Source of the DNA: Chloroflexota bacterium
Lineage (GTDB): Bacteria; Chloroflexota; Anaerolineae; Anaerolineales; Villigracilaceae
Length of the DNA stretch: 64,000 nt
Reading direction: 5' to 3'
Assembly (NCBI GenBank): GCA_021414245.1
Contig: JAIOOU010000007.1
Span: 310,001-374,000 of the forward strand
In this document: positions 1 to 7,742 of the stretch, piece after piece
Layout of the letters: each line of letters starts with the position of its first letter
Position numbering within the stretch: position 1 is the first letter of the stretch
Notes under the pieces: model-generated
Seen by the model: the letters and a program-made list of their open reading frames with translations, nothing else
What the model was told of the DNA's origin: nothing
Database searches by the model: none
Made by a program: the position numbers and the translations under genes

Positions 1-561
1 CCCGGAGTTGACCTCGAGATAACGCAGGATGGCGCGGATCCTGGTCGCGTACGAGAGTGCTGCCTCCACGTTTCGCATGTCCGGTTCGGAGACGATCTCA
101 AGCAGCGGAACACCTGCGCGGTTGAAATCCACGAGGGCATGGTTCTTTTCATGTGTAAGTTTGGCGGTGTCCTCTTCGATATGCACGCGCCGAACAGTGA
201 CACGCTGTGGATTTTCGGTGTCACCCGGAATATCCAAATAGCCGTTGGATGCAATCGGGAGTTCGTATTGCGAGATCTGATATCCCTTGGGCAGATCGGG
301 ATAATAATAATTTTTGCGCGCGAAAGTATTGTGCGGGTTGATGGAGCAGTTCAAGGCCAGACCGACGAGCGCGGCAAGTTCCACGGCTTTTTTATTCACA
401 ACGGGCAGGGCACCGGGGAGGCCTGTGCAAACCGGGCAGATCAGGGTATTCGGCTCGGGGGCGGAACCATAATCCGCGGAACAACTGCAGAACATTTTGG
501 AATTCGTTAGCAATTCAGCGTGGATTTCAAGTCCGATAACGGGTTCGTAGGTCTGAGTCAT
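1..561 (-). CDS. gatB: Asp-tRNA(Asn)/Glu-tRNA(Gln) amidotransferase subunit B, partial (C-terminus outside window)
   Basis: GatB binds the misacylated tRNA and carries out the kinase/transamidation half-reaction of GatCAB, turning Asp-tRNA(Asn) or Glu-tRNA(Gln) into the amidated form. Only the first 187 codons are present; the frame runs open through base 1. The translation starts MTQTYEPVIGLEIHAELLT, the standard GatB opening, followed by the CxC (C25, C27) and CPVC (C42, C45) cysteines, the KNYYYPDLPKGYQISQYE block and HIEEDTAKL. The ATG at 561 was chosen because it begins this conserved block. It is the last visible gene of the aspS-dapB-gatC-gatA-gatB run and is separated from gatA by 100 bases that contain a palindromic repeat. 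Confidence 0.95.
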   Translation of the reverse strand, partial: MTQTYEPVIGLEIHAELLTNSKMFCSCSADYGSAPEPNTLICPVCTGLPGALPVVNKKAVELAALVGLALNCSINPHNTFARKNYYYPDLPKGYQISQYELPIASNGYLDIPGDTENPQRVTVRRVHIEEDTAKLTHEKNHALVDFNRAGVPLLEIVSEPDMRNVEAALSYATRIRAILRYLEVNSG

Positions 562-590
562 TTATTTACCTTAATGTACTTGCGGCCATG

Positions 591-658
591 ATTCTCTGAG
601 CGATGACGAAGGGTCTCCAAGGTTGTTGTGGAGATTCATCCCTCCGCCCTGAATGACA
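591..658. repeat. Dispersed palindromic repeat (GTCATTC..GAG family) between gatA and gatB
   Basis: Two arms face each other: TCTGAGCGATGACGAAG at the left and, on the other strand, GTCATTCAGGGCGGAGGGAT followed by GAATCTCC. This resembles the common bacterial extragenic repeat of the form GTCATTCTGAGCGAAG. A related copy lies at 5050-5113. It fills almost all of the gatA-gatB spacer. Confidence 0.6.
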
Positions 659-661
659 TCA

Positions 662-2128
662 TTAAATTGGGGGTAACTGTTCATGCCAGTCGGTGACCTG
701 TTGATAGGCATGACCGACCTGGAACAGGGTCTGTTCATCCAAATGCCTGCCAATCAGCTGCATCCCGACAGGCATGCCTTTGGAAAATCCGCAGGGCAGG
801 GCTAACGCGGGAACGCCTGCCGGGTTGGTGGCGACGACATATATGTCAGAGAGATACATTTCGAGCGGGTCGTTTGTCTTTTCGCCGAGTTTGAAGGCGG
901 TGGTGGGAGAGGTCGGGGCGAGCAGAATGTCCACGGAGGCCAGGGCAGTTTCAAAGTCACGGCGGAGAAGCGTGCGGACTTTTTGGGCCTTGAGATAATA
1001 TGCGTCGTAATATCCGGAAGACAATGCGTATGCGCCAAGCATAATCCTGCGCTTGACCTCATCGCCGAATCCCTCGCGACGGGTCTGCAGGTAAATGTCG
1101 ATCACGTCCCTGGCGTTTTCCGAAACGGAGAGGCCGAAGCGCGTGCCATCGAAGCGCGCAAGATTGGAACTGGCCTCGGCCATCAGCAAAAGATAGTAAA
1201 CCGGCAGGGCGTATCGGGTGTTGGGCAGGGAAACCTCCCGGACCTTCATGCCAAGTGCTTCATAGGTTCGGATGGCTTCCTGAATGGACGACTCGACACC
1301 CGCTTCCATGCCGGACACAAAATATTCTTTTGGTATCCCGATGGTCATTCCTTTGACGGATTTATTCAGGTCCTGATGGTATTGCGGAACCGGTGAGTTG
1401 AACGTTGTGCTGTCGCGTTCGTCTTTACCTGCGATGGCTTCAAGCACAATCGCGCAGTCCTGAACATCGCGGGTCATGGGACCGATGCAATCGAAGGAGG
1501 AGACCAGCGAGATCAAGCCATAGCGCGAGACGCGGCCGTAGGTGGGCTTGATGCCGGTCACATTGCAAAAACCCGCAGGCATGCGGACCGATCCGCCCGT
1601 GTCCTCGCCCAACGAGAATGAGCAAAGGCTGGCAGACACGGCGGCGGCGGAACCTCCGCTTGATCCACCCGGCACGCGCTCAAGGTCCCACGGATTACGG
1701 GTGTCGACGAAAGCGGAATTTTCGCAGGAGGAACCCATGCCGAACTCGTCCATGTTGGTTTTTCCCATGAGCACGGCGCCTGCATCTGCAAGTTTGTTGA
1801 CCACTGTGGCACTGTATTGCGGAACGTATTCCGCAAGGATTTTCGAGGAGCAGGTGGTGCGGACTCCGCGGGTGGAAATGCAGTCCTTGAGCGCGAAAGG
1901 AATGCCCGTCAGGGGGGTGATGTTTTCGCCGCTGGCGATGCGGTCATCCGCCTGCCTCGCTTGCTCGAGTGCCAGGTCATCGGTGATGGTGACATAGGAA
2001 CTGATCTTCGGGTCGATTTCATAGGCGCGCCGAAGCATGGCCTGGGTCAGTTCCATGCTACTGATCTTTTTGTCAATGAGCAGCTGATGGATTTGATGAA
2101 TTGGAAGGGTATGGAATTGACCGGTCAT
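662..2128 (-). CDS. gatA: Asp-tRNA(Asn)/Glu-tRNA(Gln) amidotransferase subunit A
   Basis: GatA is the glutaminase subunit of GatCAB; it releases ammonia from glutamine for transfer to the aminoacyl-tRNA. The 488-residue product has the amidase-signature Ser-cisSer-Lys triad at K81 (in PFALKD), S156 (in GGSSGGSAAAV) and S180 (in GEDTGGSVRMPAG). The 75 and 24 residue spacings match those of characterised GatA (K79/S154/S178 in Staphylococcus aureus, from memory). Length is normal. The ATG at 2128 overlaps the gatC stop by four bases, indicating translational coupling. With AspRS upstream it supplies Asn-tRNA by the indirect route. Confidence 0.97.
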   Translation of the reverse strand: MTGQFHTLPIHQIHQLLIDKKISSMELTQAMLRRAYEIDPKISSYVTITDDLALEQARQADDRIASGENITPLTGIPFALKDCISTRGVRTTCSSKILAEYVPQYSATVVNKLADAGAVLMGKTNMDEFGMGSSCENSAFVDTRNPWDLERVPGGSSGGSAAAVSASLCSFSLGEDTGGSVRMPAGFCNVTGIKPTYGRVSRYGLISLVSSFDCIGPMTRDVQDCAIVLEAIAGKDERDSTTFNSPVPQYHQDLNKSVKGMTIGIPKEYFVSGMEAGVESSIQEAIRTYEALGMKVREVSLPNTRYALPVYYLLLMAEASSNLARFDGTRFGLSVSENARDVIDIYLQTRREGFGDEVKRRIMLGAYALSSGYYDAYYLKAQKVRTLLRRDFETALASVDILLAPTSPTTAFKLGEKTNDPLEMYLSDIYVVATNPAGVPALALPCGFSKGMPVGMQLIGRHLDEQTLFQVGHAYQQVTDWHEQLPPI

Positions 2129-2424
2129 TCATCACCTAAAACGGTCGGCACTTTGAGATATCCACGTTCGGATCGGGGCGCATTTTTTAAAAATTCCTCG
2201 CGGCTCATGGATACTTTGGCCACGTCTTCACGCAGTACATTTGTGTTGGTGGTGATGTCCGAGGCGGGCGGGACGTTTTCCGTGTCCGCTTCGTTGAGCA
2301 TGTCGAAGTAGTCAATGATGGTCGAGAATTGCCCGCTGAATTTTTGGGCTTCCTCTTCCGAGATTCCCAGCCGTACGAGGTGCGCCACATTCTTGACGGT
2401 TTTTGTGTCTATCGTTTGGGTCAT
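2125..2424 (-). CDS. gatC: Asp-tRNA(Asn)/Glu-tRNA(Gln) amidotransferase subunit C
   Basis: GatC is the small belt-like subunit that stabilises the GatA-GatB contact. The 99-residue sequence shows the family pattern: an N-terminal helix with VKNVAHLVRLGISEEE, then F..QFSTIIDYFDMLNEADTE, and the conserved late block LREDVAKVSMSREEFLKNAPRSERGYLKVPTVL. Length is normal. It lies 30 bases after the dapB-like stop and overlaps gatA by four bases, so the two are probably translated together. No strong Shine-Dalgarno sequence is visible in front of its ATG. Confidence 0.95.
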   Translation of the reverse strand: MTQTIDTKTVKNVAHLVRLGISEEEAQKFSGQFSTIIDYFDMLNEADTENVPPASDITTNTNVLREDVAKVSMSREEFLKNAPRSERGYLKVPTVLGDE

Positions 2425-2454
2425 GAGGTGCTCACAAATATTTGCCGTTCCGGG

Positions 2455-3261
2455 TCAGGTCAGATCAAGGATGCTGTCAAGTCCGCGATGCAGGCCGGTT
2501 AGGGTATGGACGTTGCGAATCGCGAGCAGGGCCCCATCCACATACGGCTGTGCACTGCTGCCCGAATCGTGACGAATGGTGAGTTTTTGATCGGGCATGC
2601 CGAAAATTATTTCCGCCGAGATGGTGTAACCGGGCAGGCGGACGGAATGCACCTGTGACCCTGTCAATGCCGCGCCGCGTGTCTGCACGGGACCCTGGAC
2701 CTGGTCCAGGGGAATGGTCAATTCCGACGGCCGAATCCTGGAGAGCCGATATGCGAGTTCGCGCACGGTTCCGCTGGGTACGTCTTTTTTGTCATCATGG
2801 GCATAGTCAATGATCTCCCATTGGGGAATGAACCTGGCGGCAATTTCGGAAAATTTCTGCAATAAAACAACGGTCAGCGCGAAGTTTCCGACGGCCAGCA
2901 CTCCGCGTTGGTGCTCCCCAGCCGATGTGGATATTTCTTCATAGTCGGCGTCTGTTAATCCGGATGTTCCGATCACCACATGCGCTTTATGCCGTAGTGC
3001 AGCCAGCACATTGGATTTTGCCATATTGGGCTTTGTGAACTCGAAGAATACATCACATGGGTGCGCTGCAAGGACCTCCTGCGCCGTTGCATACACCGGA
3101 CAGTCCAGGCGCGGCTCTCCAAGCACATCTTGCAGAGCGCGTCCGGCATGTGTGCGGGAGACTGCAGACACAAGCGTTATATCATCGACCCGGGCCAAAG
3201 CATGGGCAACAGCTGAACCAGCCCATCCTGTCGCGCCGGCAAGACAAACACGGATGGTCAT
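2455..3261 (-). CDS. dapB: 4-hydroxy-tetrahydrodipicolinate reductase family protein (DapB-like, catalytic His replaced)
   Basis: DapB reduces hydroxy-tetrahydrodipicolinate with NAD(P)H in lysine and diaminopimelate synthesis from aspartate. The 268-residue product has the N-terminal nucleotide-binding loop GATGWAG, the EFTKP segment, GTSGL and the C-terminal VPSGT motif. The usual E-A-H-H-x-x-K-x-D-A-P-S-G-T block reads here IIDYAHDDKKDVPSGT. In that alignment the first His (H159 in E. coli, the proposed acid/base) is Ala, while the second His and the Lys are kept. The ATG at 3261 is preferred over an upstream TTG; it lies four bases after the aspS stop. Its place in an Asp/Asn tRNA operon suits an aspartate-consuming pathway, but the altered motif leaves the exact reaction uncertain. 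Confidence 0.8.
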   Translation of the reverse strand: MTIRVCLAGATGWAGSAVAHALARVDDITLVSAVSRTHAGRALQDVLGEPRLDCPVYATAQEVLAAHPCDVFFEFTKPNMAKSNVLAALRHKAHVVIGTSGLTDADYEEISTSAGEHQRGVLAVGNFALTVVLLQKFSEIAARFIPQWEIIDYAHDDKKDVPSGTVRELAYRLSRIRPSELTIPLDQVQGPVQTRGAALTGSQVHSVRLPGYTISAEIIFGMPDQKLTIRHDSGSSAQPYVDGALLAIRNVHTLTGLHRGLDSILDLT

Positions 3262-3265
3262 GTTC

Positions 3266-5029
3266 TTACTCAAACTTGATATGCAGTTCTTTCAACTGCC
3301 TCGGCTCGACACCGGAAGGCGCATCCGCCATCACATCGCGGCCGGCTTGATTCTTTGGAAAGGCGATTACTTCACGGATGTTGGGTTCGTCCGCGAGCAG
3401 CATGACCAGGCGGTCGATACCCGGGGCCATGCCGCCATGCGGAGGGGCGCCATATTCAAAGGCCTCAAGCATATGTCCAAACTTGGCTTGAATCACCTCG
3501 TCGGTCATCCCCAGCATTTGGAACATCTTCATTTGAATGTCGCGGCGGTGGATTCGGATCGAGCCTGAAGCCGTCTCATACCCATTGCAGACCATGTCAT
3601 ATGCGTCGGATAAGACTTCTCCCGGATCGGTGTCGAACTTGGGAAGGTCTTCCAACTTCGGCATGGTGAATGGATGATGCTCAGATTCCCAGGCTTGATT
3701 CTCTTCGTTCCAGGCGAAGAATGGAAAATCCACCACCCAGGCGAAAGCCATCATGTCTTTGTCGGCAAGGTCCAATTTATCGCGGAACCACAGGCGGAGA
3801 CCGCCCAATACTTTATTGACCACAGCGCGCGCATCCGTTGCAAAGACGATCAGGTCGCCTTCCTTTGCACCCGTTTTGGATTTAAGAGACTCCACTTCTG
3901 CAGGTGTGACGAATTTGGAAGCGCTTCCTTTCACGCCTTCAGCTGTGATGGCCAGCGTAGGCATTCCTTTTGCCCCGAAAGATTTCGCCACTTCTGTGAG
4001 CGCATCCACTTCTTTGCGGGACATCTCCGCTGATTTCGGGGCGACGATGCATTTGATCACGCCACCAGTTTCCAGTGTGGATTGAAAGACGCGGAATTCG
4101 CTTTTGGCGAAAATGTCGTTGACTTCGATCAATTCCATCCCGAAACGCAGATCAGGTTTGTCAGACCCGTATTTTTCCAGTACTTCACGATACGAGAATT
4201 TTGGCCACGGCGATGAAAGCAATTTCTTGTGCGGCGCAACGGCAGGGATCATTTTGGTAAACAGGCCTTCAACCAGCGCCAGCACATCGTCACGATGAAC
4301 AAAGGACATTTCAAGGTCAAGCTGCGTGAACTCCGGCTGGCGGTCTCCGCGCAGGTCTTCGTCCCGGAAGCAGCGCGCGATCTGAAAGTACTTGTCCATG
4401 CCTGCGACCATCAGCAGTTGTTTCACCTGTTGGGGCGACTGCGGCAGGGCGTAAAACTGACCCGGATAGATTCGGGAAGGGACCAGATAGTCGCGCGCGC
4501 CTTCAGGCGTCGCTTTAAACATGATCGGGGTTTCAATTTCAATGAAGCCTTGCTCGTCCAGATAGTCGCGCATGAACTTAATGACCTTGTGTCGCAGGAC
4601 AAGATTGTGGGTCATGCGTTCGCGGCGCAAGTCAAGATAACGATATTTCAGGCGGGTGTTTTCGTCAGGGAGATCATTGTCCCCGCTGACCATAAATGGC
4701 AGGGTCTTTGCAGGATTTAAGACCTTCACTTCGCGGGCAATGATCTCGACCTCGCCTGTCGGCATTTTTGGATTTTTCATGCCCTCCGGGCGAAGTTGGA
4801 CCAGTCCTTCGATCTGAAGAACCCACTCCATGCGGACGTTGGCCACCAGGTCAAGCGATTCCTTGGGCAGGTCCGGGTTGATCGTGACCTGTACAATTCC
4901 CATGCGGTCACGCAGGTCAAAAAACACAACCCCGCCATGGTCACGCCTGCGGTGGACCCATCCGGAGAGGGTGATCGTCTGCCCGGCATGAGCAGCCCGT
5001 AATTCTCCACAGGTATTCGTTCTATACAT
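3266..5029 (-). CDS. aspS: Aspartyl-tRNA synthetase, probably non-discriminating
   Basis: Charges tRNA(Asp), and probably also tRNA(Asn), with aspartate. The 587-residue product is the bacterial class IIb type: N-terminal OB-fold with [20 protein letters not shown], class II motif 2 ([18 protein letters not shown]), a bacterial insertion domain, and motif 3 ([13 protein letters not shown]). Residue 31 is His in RRRDHGG, the residue associated with AspRS enzymes that also accept tRNA(Asn); discriminating enzymes usually have Leu nearby. The adjacent gatCAB genes fit that reading. The start at 5029 is fixed by GGAGG seven bases upstream and by the conserved [10 protein letters not shown] opening. 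Expression is probably controlled by the attenuator at 5121-5269. Confidence 0.97.
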   Translation of the reverse strand: MYRTNTCGELRAAHAGQTITLSGWVHRRRDHGGVVFFDLRDRMGIVQVTINPDLPKESLDLVANVRMEWVLQIEGLVQLRPEGMKNPKMPTGEVEIIAREVKVLNPAKTLPFMVSGDNDLPDENTRLKYRYLDLRRERMTHNLVLRHKVIKFMRDYLDEQGFIEIETPIMFKATPEGARDYLVPSRIYPGQFYALPQSPQQVKQLLMVAGMDKYFQIARCFRDEDLRGDRQPEFTQLDLEMSFVHRDDVLALVEGLFTKMIPAVAPHKKLLSSPWPKFSYREVLEKYGSDKPDLRFGMELIEVNDIFAKSEFRVFQSTLETGGVIKCIVAPKSAEMSRKEVDALTEVAKSFGAKGMPTLAITAEGVKGSASKFVTPAEVESLKSKTGAKEGDLIVFATDARAVVNKVLGGLRLWFRDKLDLADKDMMAFAWVVDFPFFAWNEENQAWESEHHPFTMPKLEDLPKFDTDPGEVLSDAYDMVCNGYETASGSIRIHRRDIQMKMFQMLGMTDEVIQAKFGHMLEAFEYGAPPHGGMAPGIDRLVMLLADEPNIREVIAFPKNQAGRDVMADAPSGVEPRQLKELHIKFE

Positions 5030-5049
5030 GGTATGCCTCCGTTTTAATT

Positions 5050-5113
5050 GTGTCATCCTGAGCGAAGTGAAGGATTCCGGCTTTTTGGGTCGTTCCGCTG
5101 TCTTAAATGACAC
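5050..5113. repeat. Palindromic repeat with 7-bp terminal inverted repeats in the aspS leader
   Basis: The element begins GTGTCATCCTGAGCGAAGTG and ends with ATGACAC, so its ends form a perfect 7-bp inverted repeat. It belongs to the same general GTCATnCTGAGCGAAG family as the copy at 591-658. It lies between the attenuator terminator and the aspS ribosome-binding site, inside the transcribed leader. Confidence 0.6.
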
Positions 5114-5120
5114 GTGATAT

Positions 5121-5254
5121 ATAAAATAAATCGCCCTTCGCATGAGCGTCGGGCGATTTGATTTGACTTGTTCTATCCGTCAACCAGCAAAGCTTCGCCC
5201 AACGATACAGGGATCGTCATTATCATTATTATTGGCGAAGGAGTTGTTTATCAT
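5121..5254 (-). promoter_or_regulatory. Ribosome-mediated transcription attenuator of the aspS-dapB-gatCAB operon
   Basis: Four complementary segments can be read on the minus strand. Segment 1 is CTTCGCC (5240-5234), inside the leader peptide. Segment 2 is GTTGGGCGAAG (5203-5193). Segment 3 is AAATCGCCCGAC (5159-5148). Segment 4 is GGGCGATTT (5136-5128). 1:2 pairs over 7 bp. 2:3 pairs over 9 bp (GTTGGGCGA with TCGCCCGAC, one G-U pair). 3:4 forms a 9-bp hairpin followed by ATTTTAT, an intrinsic terminator. The Asn/Asp codon run (5233-5213) lies between segments 1 and 2. A ribosome stalled there for lack of charged tRNA would mask segment 1 and favour the 2:3 antiterminator. This is the classical trp/his logic; it is inferred and untested here. 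Confidence 0.75.
5180..5254 (-). CDS. Asn/Asp-rich leader peptide of the aspS operon
   Basis: A 24-codon reading frame, MINNSFANNNDNDDPC followed by IVGRSFAG and TGA. Nine of 24 residues are Asn or Asp, including seven in a row (codons 8-14). These are the amino acids handled by the genes downstream: AspRS and the GatCAB amidotransferase that makes Asn-tRNA. The ATG begins nine bases after the -10 box, so the message is nearly leaderless; no Shine-Dalgarno sequence is present. The peptide overlaps attenuator segments 1 and 2. It is inferred to act by the position of the ribosome rather than as a stable product. Confidence 0.75.
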   Translation of the reverse strand: MINNSFANNNDNDDPCIVGRSFAG

Positions 5255-5263
5255 TGTGGCGCG

Positions 5264-5272
5264 ATTATAGCA
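5264..5272 (-). promoter_or_regulatory. Extended -10 promoter of the aspS operon leader
   Basis: On the minus strand TGCTATAAT (5272-5264) is a perfect extended -10 element. The -35 region is weak, as is common with an extended -10. The predicted transcription start is about 5257, three bases before the leader-peptide ATG. Confidence 0.65.
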
Positions 5273-5534
5273 CAAAGTTTTATTTTATTCATTTTCATCC
5301 GCTCCCGGATTTAATTGAAATTTGACCCGAATTCCCCTCGAAGACAATTGGGATTGACGCCCGTGTGCTCCCGCGGGTCCTCTTGAAAAATATCACGTAG
5401 GACAAATGGGTGATGTCGATTCAAGTTTCCTGCAAAGTAAATGTAAGGTTTGCGGGATTGGAATACTTTTCCTGTGATGGGAGCTGTTGTATATTTATTT
5501 TTGCAAATATCAATTCCGAAAACAGGAGAATCAT
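5273..5534. other. Divergent intergenic region upstream of the aspS leader and the 5535 gene
   Basis: About 260 bases separate the aspS leader promoter (minus) from the membrane-protein gene at 5535 (plus). I see no RNA gene, convincing reading frame or repeat here. A plus-strand promoter for the 5535 gene must lie in it, but no box stands out. Confidence 0.4.
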
Positions 5535-5933
5535 ATGAATTACCGATTGATGTTCATCTTAAATGCGGTTGTGGTCGCGGTGTTTGGCATCCTGCTATTA
5601 ATCCTGCCGGATTTCACGCTTACCCAGCTGGGAATGGAAAAGTATATCTCCACTCTTTATATTGCCAGGTTCCTGGGAGGGGCCATGCTGGTTTCCGCGA
5701 TCTTTATCTGGATCGCCAAGGAGATCAGCGATGAAGGGGTCCAAAAGAACATGGCGATTACGCTGCTGGTGGCTTCCCTGGCCGGCTTTGTCCTGATTGT
5801 CATGGGCGTGGCATCTTCCAGTGCGGTCATTCGCTCAAATGGCTGGGTCCTGCTTGTGATCTTCATTCTTTTCACCCTGGGATACGGTTATCTGCTTTCC
5901 GGTATCTCGATCGTTCCAAAAAACCGTCAATAA
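5535..5933 (+). CDS. Small integral membrane protein of unknown function
   Basis: A 132-residue protein with four hydrophobic segments, beginning MNYRLMFILNAVVVAVFGI and continuing through LARFLGGAM-like, ITLLVASLAGFVLIVMG and GWVLLVIFILFTLGYGYLL stretches. The start at 5535 has AGGAG six bases upstream; an earlier in-frame codon at 5487 lacks one. No catalytic motif is visible and I do not recognise the family. It stands alone and is closed by a strong terminator. Confidence 0.75.
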   Translation: MNYRLMFILNAVVVAVFGILLLILPDFTLTQLGMEKYISTLYIARFLGGAMLVSAIFIWIAKEISDEGVQKNMAITLLVASLAGFVLIVMGVASSSAVIRSNGWVLLVIFILFTLGYGYLLSGISIVPKNRQ

Positions 5934-5948
5934 TATCAACCCTCATTC

Positions 5949-5981
5949 AAAAAAGACACCCGGGTTTGGGTGTCTTTTTTG
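5949..5981. terminator. Bidirectional intrinsic terminator
   Basis: Perfect 13-bp stem AAAAAAGACACCC / GGGTGTCTTTTTT with a six-base loop, giving a T-run in both directions. It closes the gene ending at 5933. Confidence 0.9.
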
Positions 5982-6082
5982 AATCCCTTCCGGTTTGCGA
6001 CTCTCTTAAATATTGTGGAAATGCAAGGGCAGGTCATATAATGGGAATGGCGGATATCCCAATTAACCCAAAGGAGGTTCTT

Positions 6083-6763
6083 ATGCCACAGGCAGGTCTT
6101 CACGGAATGGTTGGAATGGGGGTACGGAAATGGATCGGCGGGCGGGAATGGTTTTTGCTGGGTGCCATGCTGGGAAGTTTCGTCCCGGATATGGACAATC
6201 TGGGTGTGGCGATCGCCACGCTGACGAAGACGCCGACAGAGGGAATCCACCGCACGATGACGCACAGCATCTTTTTTATGCTCCTTGTGGTGGCTGCTTT
6301 CTATTTGATCGGCCGGTTGAGAAAGGATGTACGCTGGTATAACCTGGGACTCGGTTTGGGCCTCGGAATGCTGCTGCACGCCCTGTTGGACCTGGTGGTC
6401 TGGTTCAACGGCGTGGAATTATTCTGGCCGTTGGGGGGCGAGATCAATTTCTGGGCCAATACTGTGCCGCCGGAATGGTTCATGAAATTCATGGAACCAG
6501 CAGAATTCCTGTGTTTTGGCCTGTATTTGTGGATTTTAGGCGGTTGGGCGCGCAAACAAAATACGGATGGTGATTTCCAGGGAAAGCTTCGCATTTGGAT
6601 GTGGCTGGAATTCGCATTATTTGCGGTCTTTACTCCTCTGGCTTATATCATGACCAGGGGGTACCTGACGGTCTTTGGAGCGTTGTACCTTTTCTCACTC
6701 TTCATGACCTTTTTCTTAACGAACCGGATGCGAAAGACAATCGAGACGGCGGCAGGACGGTAA
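6083..6763 (+). CDS. Membrane-bound metal-dependent hydrolase family protein (YdjM/DUF457-like)
   Basis: A 226-residue membrane protein with FVPDMDNLG early on, followed by the HRTMTHS motif. The pairing of Asp with HR..THS on a multi-pass membrane protein is the signature of the YdjM / LexA-regulated hydrolase family (DUF457). The substrate is not known. Five or six hydrophobic helices follow, and the C-terminus is basic (RMRKTIETAAGR). The start at 6083 is set by AAGGAGG six bases upstream. The gene is probably monocistronic. Confidence 0.7.
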   Translation: MPQAGLHGMVGMGVRKWIGGREWFLLGAMLGSFVPDMDNLGVAIATLTKTPTEGIHRTMTHSIFFMLLVVAAFYLIGRLRKDVRWYNLGLGLGLGMLLHALLDLVVWFNGVELFWPLGGEINFWANTVPPEWFMKFMEPAEFLCFGLYLWILGGWARKQNTDGDFQGKLRIWMWLEFALFAVFTPLAYIMTRGYLTVFGALYLFSLFMTFFLTNRMRKTIETAAGR

Positions 6764-6934
6764 TCAGGAAATTCGCCGACAAATTTTCGACCCTCCGTGA
6801 TTCGTCTTTATTTCATTGCGCGCCTTACCATTCAACCTGAAATACATGGCCAGCAGGCCCAGCTCAATCATCAGCAGCGGAATCAGACTTGTTGGACCCT
6901 GTAAATGCAGAAGTTGAATGCCACGATTATTCAT
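6764..6934 (-). CDS. Possible small membrane protein or gene remnant
   Basis: A 56-codon frame starting MNNRGIQLLHL with one hydrophobic stretch (SLIPLLMIELGLLAMYF). It has no clear ribosome-binding site and abuts the end of the convergent gene at 6763. It could be a short membrane peptide or the remnant of a longer one. The rest of the 6935-7100 stretch holds nothing I recognise. Confidence 0.25.
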   Translation of the reverse strand: MNNRGIQLLHLQGPTSLIPLLMIELGLLAMYFRLNGKARNEIKTNHGGSKICRRIS

Positions 6935-7105
6935 CAACAATCGGTTCTCGTATCCACCGATAGGAATTTTCCGATTCCCCCGTCCGGTGCAACTTACTTG
7001 ACTTCCACATCACGGAAAATATTTTTTTCCGCCCTTCCCATCCATTTGGGCAGGCATCCAATCCGGGTCGGTAAGGACGCGTCCTTTGATAACATCCTGA
7101 TTTTG

Positions 7106-7111
7106 TATAAT
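7106..7111 (+). promoter_or_regulatory. -10 box upstream of the F420-family oxidoreductase gene
   Basis: TATAAT preceded by an AT-rich region, with a weak TTGATA 14 bases upstream (short spacing). The predicted transcript would start near 7118 and include the palindromic repeat at 7159-7226 in its leader. Confidence 0.45.
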
Positions 7112-7158
7112 AGAACTCTTGCATAAGTTACAAGGCTTTTACATGTAAAACCTTTTTG

Positions 7159-7226
7159 AACCACTGAGACACGGAAACACCGAGAAAAAATAATTAAAAA
7201 TTCCGTGGCTCGGTGTCTCCGTGGTT
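7159..7226. repeat. Palindromic repeat of the ACCAC-GAGACAC type
   Basis: Left arm AACCACTGAGACACGG and right arm (other strand) AACCACGGAGACACCGAG face each other around an AT-rich centre. This resembles a widespread bacterial intergenic palindrome. It sits in the leader of the gene at 7270. Confidence 0.6.
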
Positions 7227-7269
7227 AGGATTTTTGACTTTTGCAAGAGGTCAAACCAAGGAGACGGAT

Positions 7270-7686
7270 ATGACTGAGATAAATGAACGAAATCAGAAGA
7301 TCATTGACGAGTTTCGGGCCAATGACGGCAGGGTCGGCGGTTCGTTTGAGGGCAAAACCCTGCTTCTTTTACATACGAAGGGAGCCAGGAGCGGACAGGA
7401 ACGGATTAATCCTGTGGCTTGCATCCGTGACGGTGACCGGCTGGCGGTGATCGCGTCCAAAGGCGGCGCGCCGACCCATCCCGATTGGTATTACAACGTG
7501 GTGGCGGATCCGCAGGTTACCGTTGAAGTTGGAACCGAGAAATTTCAAGCCCGCGCGGCGGTGGCTGAGGAACCCGAACGCACCCGGCTGTATAACAAAA
7601 TGGTGGAAGTCATGCCGGGTTTCGAGGGATATCGTCAAAAGACGTCGCGTGTGATCCCGGTGATCGTCTTAACCCCGGTGAAGTAA
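7270..7686 (+). CDS. Deazaflavin (F420)-dependent nitroreductase/oxidoreductase family protein
   Basis: A 138-residue single-domain split-beta-barrel protein of the DDN family, which in characterised members uses reduced coenzyme F420. Seen in the sequence: FEGKTLLLLHTKGARSG, then VASKGGAPTHPDWYYNV-type motif (IASKGGAPTHPDWYYN), VEVGTEKFQARAAVA and the C-terminal RVIPVIVLTPV. These are the family's core blocks. The start at 7270 follows AAGGAGA; an upstream in-frame codon at 7213 lies inside the palindromic repeat and is rejected. F420 use is inferred from the family. Confidence 0.85.
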   Translation: MTEINERNQKIIDEFRANDGRVGGSFEGKTLLLLHTKGARSGQERINPVACIRDGDRLAVIASKGGAPTHPDWYYNVVADPQVTVEVGTEKFQARAAVAEEPERTRLYNKMVEVMPGFEGYRQKTSRVIPVIVLTPVK

Positions 7687-7706
7687 AAGCCCGGTTGGTT
7701 TTACAA

Positions 7707-7739
7707 AAAAGAACAGTCCCCATTTTGGACTGTTCTTTT
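7707..7739. terminator. Bidirectional intrinsic terminator
   Basis: Perfect 13-bp stem AAAAGAACAGTCC / GGACTGTTCTTTT between the convergent genes ending at 7686 and 7743. Confidence 0.9.
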
Positions 7740-7742
7740 CAT

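Noticed and set aside
5030-5143. N-terminal 38-residue extension of AspRS
   Set aside because: It is translated from the palindromic repeat and the AspRS family starts at the ATG at 5029, which has a GGAGG site.
6905-7126. Reading frames on both strands in the 6.9-7.1 kb gap
   Set aside because: No ribosome-binding sites, no recognisable protein pattern, and they overlap each other in opposite strands.
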